Below are positions 15,093 through 17,144 of a stretch of 17,144 nucleotides of DNA, in pieces; position 1 is the stretch's first letter, and each line of letters begins with the position of its first letter. The DNA comes from Deltaproteobacteria bacterium. GTDB taxonomy: Bacteria; Myxococcota_A; Polyangia; Polyangiales; Ga0077539. The stretch is taken from positions 1 to 17,144 of the forward strand of contig JADJAE010000082.1 in the NCBI GenBank assembly GCA_016704445.1. Reading direction: 5' to 3'. Under the pieces are notes generated by a model, which had not been told where the DNA came from, searched no databases, and saw nothing but the letters and a program-made list of their open reading frames with translations. Both the position numbers and the translations under genes were made by a program.

Positions 15093-16981
15093 TCACATCA
15101 CCTGGAGCGCGCCGTTGTTGATGTCCACGATCGGGGCGCCGATCTTCCCCTGCCCCGGGTTGAGCTCTACGGAAGCGCCCCCGACGGAGATCTTGATCCC
15201 CGACGCGGTCATCTGATCTGCCCGCCGCCGACGGTGATCTTCGCCGCCGAGGGAGAAGTCAGCGCAGGTGTTGCCGCTGATGAGCGGAGCTTCGTGTCGG
15301 CGGTCATCTGGAGCGTCTGGTTGACCAGCACGCGACCGGCCTTATGCACCGTCACGAAGACGTTGCCGTTGGTCTCGTAGGTGTCGTCCGCCTCGAGCCT
15401 TCGTGCTGCGCTTGGCGCCGAGGTCACGACGGTGAAGCGTCCTTCTTGATGGTCTCGTCGTAGGTGCCCTCGACGAGGCGCGCCTCGACCCGCAGCCGAC
15501 CTTCACCGGGAACGTCGTTGATGGCCGACATCCGGACGATCTCGGAGTCCTGCGCGGCGTCGTCGACCTCGATGACGTTGGTCGGGCCGCACGCGCCCAA
15601 CATGGTCAGCCGCGACTGGAACGACGAGTCGCGCCCCGGCGGCGAGCATTCACCGAGGCCTGGTGGGTCTTGTTGTAAGAGCGCGCCGATCGGCACCAGG
15701 CGCTCCAGGACGCCGTCGAGGAAGTGCACCACCACCTCGCTGTTGATGTGGGGCGCGAGCACGGCACCGTGGTTGCCCCGGCGATGGGCTGCGTCATGCG
15801 CACCGGGGATCGGGAAGCGCTCCTGGGCGCCCCAGTCCATGGTCACGTTGACCACGAGCTGCCTGCCCTCGGCGAAGGAGGTCACAATGCCGGTCTACTG
15901 ACGCGAGGATGACAGGCTTCAGGGTCGCGCGCCGGGCGGAAGGCTTGGCGCTCGCGTAGGTGACCGCACTCGCGCGGTTTCATTTCTTCCCCCCGTCCTC
16001 GTCGGTCTCGACCTCGTGCTCGACCCGCGCCACGAGCTGGTCCGCCTTGACGTTCTTCTCCAGACTCCCCGCGGGACAGCTCGAAAGCTGAGATAAGCTC
16101 GCCCGCAACCCGAGCTGCGCTGTCGCTGGTCTCCAGCCAGAAGCGCTCCTGCTCCGGGCGTCGCTCGTCCGAGGCGCGCTGCGCGGCCTGGGCAGGGAGC
16201 TGTCCTCCGCCCCGCTGCCGGGTCGCGAAGCTCCTGCCGGGCCGACTCGCCCTTCCGTCGCGAGACGGAGCCCTCCCTTGAGTGCGCCTCGACGCGGCAG
16301 TCCGATGTCCGCGACGGCGGGGGTCCTCGGGGCCATGGCGTCGATGCGCCCCCGCGCGCACGACGCCCTCGTCGTCGGACTGCCCTCACTGGAGCGAGGT
16401 CCTGGAGGGCGTCGGCGGGGCCTCGAGCGCGTGGTCGCGGGTCGGCGGCAAGAGCGTCCAGGTGTCGCCCGCTTTCCGAGTGCTCGACGTAGTGGGTGAC
16501 CCCGATGTCCTCCAGCAGCCGGAACATCAGCGCCATGTCGGTCTCCTGCGTGCCCCACCAGGGCGGGCTCACCCGTCGACGCCGTCCCTGCGATCGACAG
16601 CCCGACCTCCGAGCGCACCTGGGTGATGACGTCGTCGATGGATCGGTCGACGAAGGGCCGCGTGCGCCGGGCGAGCGAGGTGAGCCACACCCGCGGCACG
16701 ATGGTGACCCGCAGCAGCGGGCAGTCGAGGCTCATCCCGTCGCCCTGGTCGAGGTGCTCGACGCTGCGCACGAGCCCACAGGTCGAGCGGACGTTGTCGT
16801 GGTCGACGCCGCGCCCGAGGTCACCGGAGCCCTGGCGCCGGGCTTCACCGCCGCCGCGTCGGCCTGCGGAAGCGTCAGCACGAGGTCGGCCTCGCACACA
16901 GCTCCGGAGGCCCTCGACGTAGCGCAACCGCCGCACGTCGGCGCCGAAATAAACGCCTTCCAGCCAGAATCCAACGGTCAC
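15093..16981 (-). pseudogene. vgrG: Type VI secretion tip protein VgrG, multiply frameshifted
   Basis: VgrG trimers form the puncturing tip of the type VI secretion apparatus and carry effectors. Read on the minus strand from about 16981 (GTG; VTVGFWLEGVYFGADVRRLR), the gp27-like N-terminal part is CEADLVLTLPQADAAAVKPG, VRSVEHLDQGDGMSL, VPRVWLTSLARRTRPFVDRS, IDDVITQV and ETDMALMFRLLEDIGVTHYV. An FRPAR segment follows near 15940. The gp5-like OB-fold part is VVNVTMDWGAQERFPIP, RMTQPIAGA, NHGAVLAPHINSEVVVHFLD, GVLERLVPIGAL and YNKTHQAS. A beta-helix needle ends the protein: NVIEVDDAAQDSEIV, LEADDTYETNGNVFVTVHKA, KITVGGGQI and MTASGIKISVGGASVELNPG, ending at TGA 15093-15095. At least eight frame changes occur (for example near 16915, 16835, 16600, 15805, 15690, 15427 and 15207). 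The start is unclear: GGAGG at 17003-17007 is too far from the GTG and only three bases before an ACG codon at 16999. Corrected length is about 630 aa, normal. No other T6SS gene is in the window. Confidence 0.85.
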
Positions 16982-17093
16982 CAGGTCGAGCTTGTCCGTG
17001 CGCCTCCGAGTCGAATTAGCGCGGACGATGGCAGGATTGATCCCGCGCGATCAAGCGCGGCCGCCGCGCCGTGGTAGCTTCCCCGGACTCACG

Positions 17094-17144
17094 ATGTCCA
17101 TGGGAGCTCGCCCGGTCGGAAAAAAGACCTGCGAGCCCTGGAGG
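17094..17144 (+). CDS. Possible start of a divergent gene, cut by the window edge
   Basis: An ATG at 17094 opens a frame starting MSMGARPVGKKTCEPWR that runs off the right edge. It is divergent from vgrG, with about 110 bp between. A GGTAGCTT at 17072-17079 could serve as a -10-like element, but there is no clear ribosome site. Only 17 codons are visible, so no family can be named. Confidence 0.3.
   Translation, partial: MSMGARPVGKKTCEPWR

Noticed and set aside
16981..17007. ACG codon at 16999 as the vgrG start
   Set aside because: GGAGG is only three bases before it and ACG is not a normal start; kept only as a note because the true start may be masked by an error.
1..17144. tRNA, rRNA or CRISPR array
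   Set aside because: No cloverleaf with a TTCGA-type arm, no rRNA-like sequence and no regularly spaced repeats were found by eye.

Overview
The window is very GC-rich bacterial DNA. Several things point to a predatory or social deltaproteobacterium-type genome (Myxococcota, Polyangia-like): a PAS-PAS hybrid histidine kinase, a short lipoprotein with an Asp/Ala-rich spacer and a Cys-rich domain, an eukaryotic-like Ser/Thr kinase relative with a C-terminal membrane anchor, a wax-ester synthase/DGAT-type acyltransferase and a type VI secretion VgrG. The taxonomic call is an inference from gene content and composition, not from a marker gene.

Layout. Positions 1-2780 are accessory or eroded: a broken trypsin-like peptidase remnant (minus strand), a frameshifted IS200/IS605-type tnpB whose right-end hairpin and candidate omega-RNA 3' end are still visible, and about 0.8 kb with no convincing gene but a 39-nt direct repeat. 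Positions 2781-8852 are well preserved: a 231-aa helical protein of unknown function (minus), divergently a cytosolic PAS-PAS-HisKA-HATPase-REC kinase (plus, one frameshift), a small lipoprotein (plus), a 24-codon remnant resembling the start of a YjbQ-family gene (minus), and an intact DEAH helicase of the HrpB type (minus). Positions 8949-14608 hold three plus-strand genes in a row: a WS/DGAT acyltransferase, an SF1 (UvrD-like) helicase with an unrecognised N-terminal domain and a long helical C-terminal part, and a pseudokinase-like Ser/Thr kinase homologue with a tail membrane anchor. After a roughly 0.45-kb lower-GC gap comes a vgrG on the minus strand (15093-16981) and the first codons of a divergent gene at the right edge.

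The dominant oddity is frame integrity. From about 9.2 kb to the right end nearly every gene changes frame every 50-300 nt, yet the pieces join into motif-perfect family members. Many junctions that can be placed sit in or beside short C or G runs. By contrast, 2781-8852 (about 6 kb) has a single frameshift. I read this mostly as uncorrected indel errors or an abrupt change in consensus quality, with real pseudogene decay as the alternative. Gene calls in that part are therefore reconstructed across frames.

The most interesting biological candidate is the helicase plus membrane-anchored pseudokinase pair (10394-14608), an arrangement I do not recognise as a named system.
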